Shown here: positions 23,544-24,456 of the stretch, piece by piece | Layout: each line of letters starts with the position of its first letter | Numbering within the stretch: the stretch's first letter is position 1 | Assembly: GCA_959604655.1 (NCBI GenBank) | Contig: CAUHCL010000019.1 | Span: 1-24,456, forward strand | Reading direction: 5' to 3' | DNA: 24,456 nucleotides | Origin: an uncultured Alistipes sp. | Lineage (GTDB): Bacteria > Bacteroidota > Bacteroidia > Bacteroidales > Rikenellaceae | Notes under the pieces: generated by a model | Seen by the model: the letters and a program-made list of their open reading frames with translations, nothing else | Told to the model about the DNA's origin: nothing | Database searches by the model: none | Position numbers and translations under genes: made by a program

Positions 23544-24456
23544 ATGACAACACGAGCATTTCAGAAAGTATATACCAAGATAGACAACATAACCAAGGCC
23601 ACCATCACCCTCCGCGCTTCGGGCGTGGGTAACGACGAGCTGGCTACCGTTGGCGGCAAGCTGGCCCAGGTGGTGAAGATCATGGGCGAGAACGTCACCT
23701 TGCAGGTGTTTGCGGGAACCGAGGGCCTCGCCACCGATTCGGAGGTGGTATTCCACGGCGAGCCCCCCAAGCTGCGCGTTTCGGACAACCTGGCGGGCCG
23801 TTTCTTCAACGCCTACGGCGAGCCTCTGGAGGGCGGCGAGCCCATCGAGGGCGAGGAACGCGAGATCGGAGGACCCACGGTGAACCCGTTCCGTCGCAAG
23901 CAGCCTTCGGAGCTCATCGCCACGGGTATCGCGGGCATCGACCTTAACAACACCATCGTGTCGGGCCAGAAGATCCCCTTCTTCGCCGATCCCGACCAGC
24001 CCTACAATGCCGTGATGGCCAACGTGGCGCTGCGCGCCAAGGCCGACAAGATCATTCTGGGCGGTATGGGTCTTACCAACGACGACTTCCTCTATTTCAA
24101 GCAGGTGTTCGAGAACGCTGGTGCGCTCGACCGCATCGTGTCGTTCGTCAACACCACCGAGAATCCCCCCGTCGAGCGACTGCTGGTGCCCGACATGGCG
24201 CTTACGGCGGCCGAGTATTTCGCCGTCGACAAGGGCGAGAAGGTGCTGGTGCTGCTGACCGACATGACGCTCTATGCCGATGCGCTGGCCATCGTGTCTA
24301 ACCGTATGGACCAGATTCCGTCCAAGGACTCTATGCCCGGTTCGCTCTACTCCGATCTGGCGAAGATCTACGAGAAGGCCGTACAGCTGCCCAACGGCGG
24401 TTCGATCACCATCATCGCGGTGACGACCCTTTCGGGCGGCGACATCACGCACGCCA
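23544..24456 (+). CDS. ntpB: V/A-type ATPase regulatory subunit B, 3' end cut off
   Basis: The frame is open from the ATG at 23544 to the right edge (304 full codons, no stop). Full-length family members have about 440-470 residues. The start MTTRAFQKVYTKIDNIT and the string NPFRRKQPSELIATGIAGIDLNNTIVSGQKIPFF are typical for subunit B, where the P-loop is degenerate (SGQKIPFF) because this subunit binds but does not turn over nucleotide. The remaining operon (normally D, I and K) should continue to the right. Confidence 0.95.
   Translation, partial: MTTRAFQKVYTKIDNITKATITLRASGVGNDELATVGGKLAQVVKIMGENVTLQVFAGTEGLATDSEVVFHGEPPKLRVSDNLAGRFFNAYGEPLEGGEPIEGEEREIGGPTVNPFRRKQPSELIATGIAGIDLNNTIVSGQKIPFFADPDQPYNAVMANVALRAKADKIILGGMGLTNDDFLYFKQVFENAGALDRIVSFVNTTENPPVERLLVPDMALTAAEYFAVDKGEKVLVLLTDMTLYADALAIVSNRMDQIPSKDSMPGSLYSDLAKIYEKAVQLPNGGSITIIAVTTLSGGDITHA

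Overview
This window is from a Bacteroidota genome, most likely a GC-rich Bacteroidales such as Alistipes (inferred, not searched). The reasons are: Bacteroidota-type promoters (TTTG, 19 bases, TAnnTTTG) ahead of several genes; an Oar-like TonB-dependent receptor; a DUF3575/DUF3868 pair typical of Bacteroidales fimbrial loci; and a V-type ATPase operon carrying DUF2764. I see no insertion sequence, prophage or CRISPR array.

Left part (1-4930). A partial GH127 beta-L-arabinofuranosidase-type lipoprotein gene (minus) runs off the left edge. A MazG-like pyrophosphohydrolase gene (plus) follows, then a secreted metallo-beta-lactamase-fold hydrolase and an isochorismatase/nicotinamidase-like hydrolase (both minus), separated by a terminator. 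The gene-free stretch 4594-4930 holds a dense multi-hairpin element closed by a long imperfect inverted repeat.

Pyrimidine cluster (4931-12546, minus strand). The order is pyrC, carA, carB, pyrK, pyrD. These genes encode dihydroorotase, both carbamoyl-phosphate synthetase subunits, and the two subunits of a class 1B dihydroorotate dehydrogenase. Ahead of pyrC lie a promoter, a possible 42-codon leader ORF and a terminator-like hairpin ending about 10 bases before the pyrC ATG, an arrangement that suggests attenuation. A 106-base structured repeat separates pyrC from carA. A second copy lies at 15854-15959, with a compensatory base change in its terminal stem.

Middle (12580-20091). An orphan Oar-like receptor (minus) is followed by a YqaA/DedA-like membrane protein (plus). 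Next come a DUF3575 protein and a DUF3868/OmpA-like protein (plus) with a strong terminator, and then a 58-residue lipoprotein that resembles the start of a FimB/Mfa2 fimbrial subunit. A bidirectional terminator separates this from a tRNA-Asp gene (minus). A GH16 glucanase-type gene (minus) follows.

Right part (20236-24456). The start of a V/A-type ATPase operon runs from a good promoter: subunit E, DUF2764, subunit A and partial subunit B. The remaining subunits should lie beyond the right edge.
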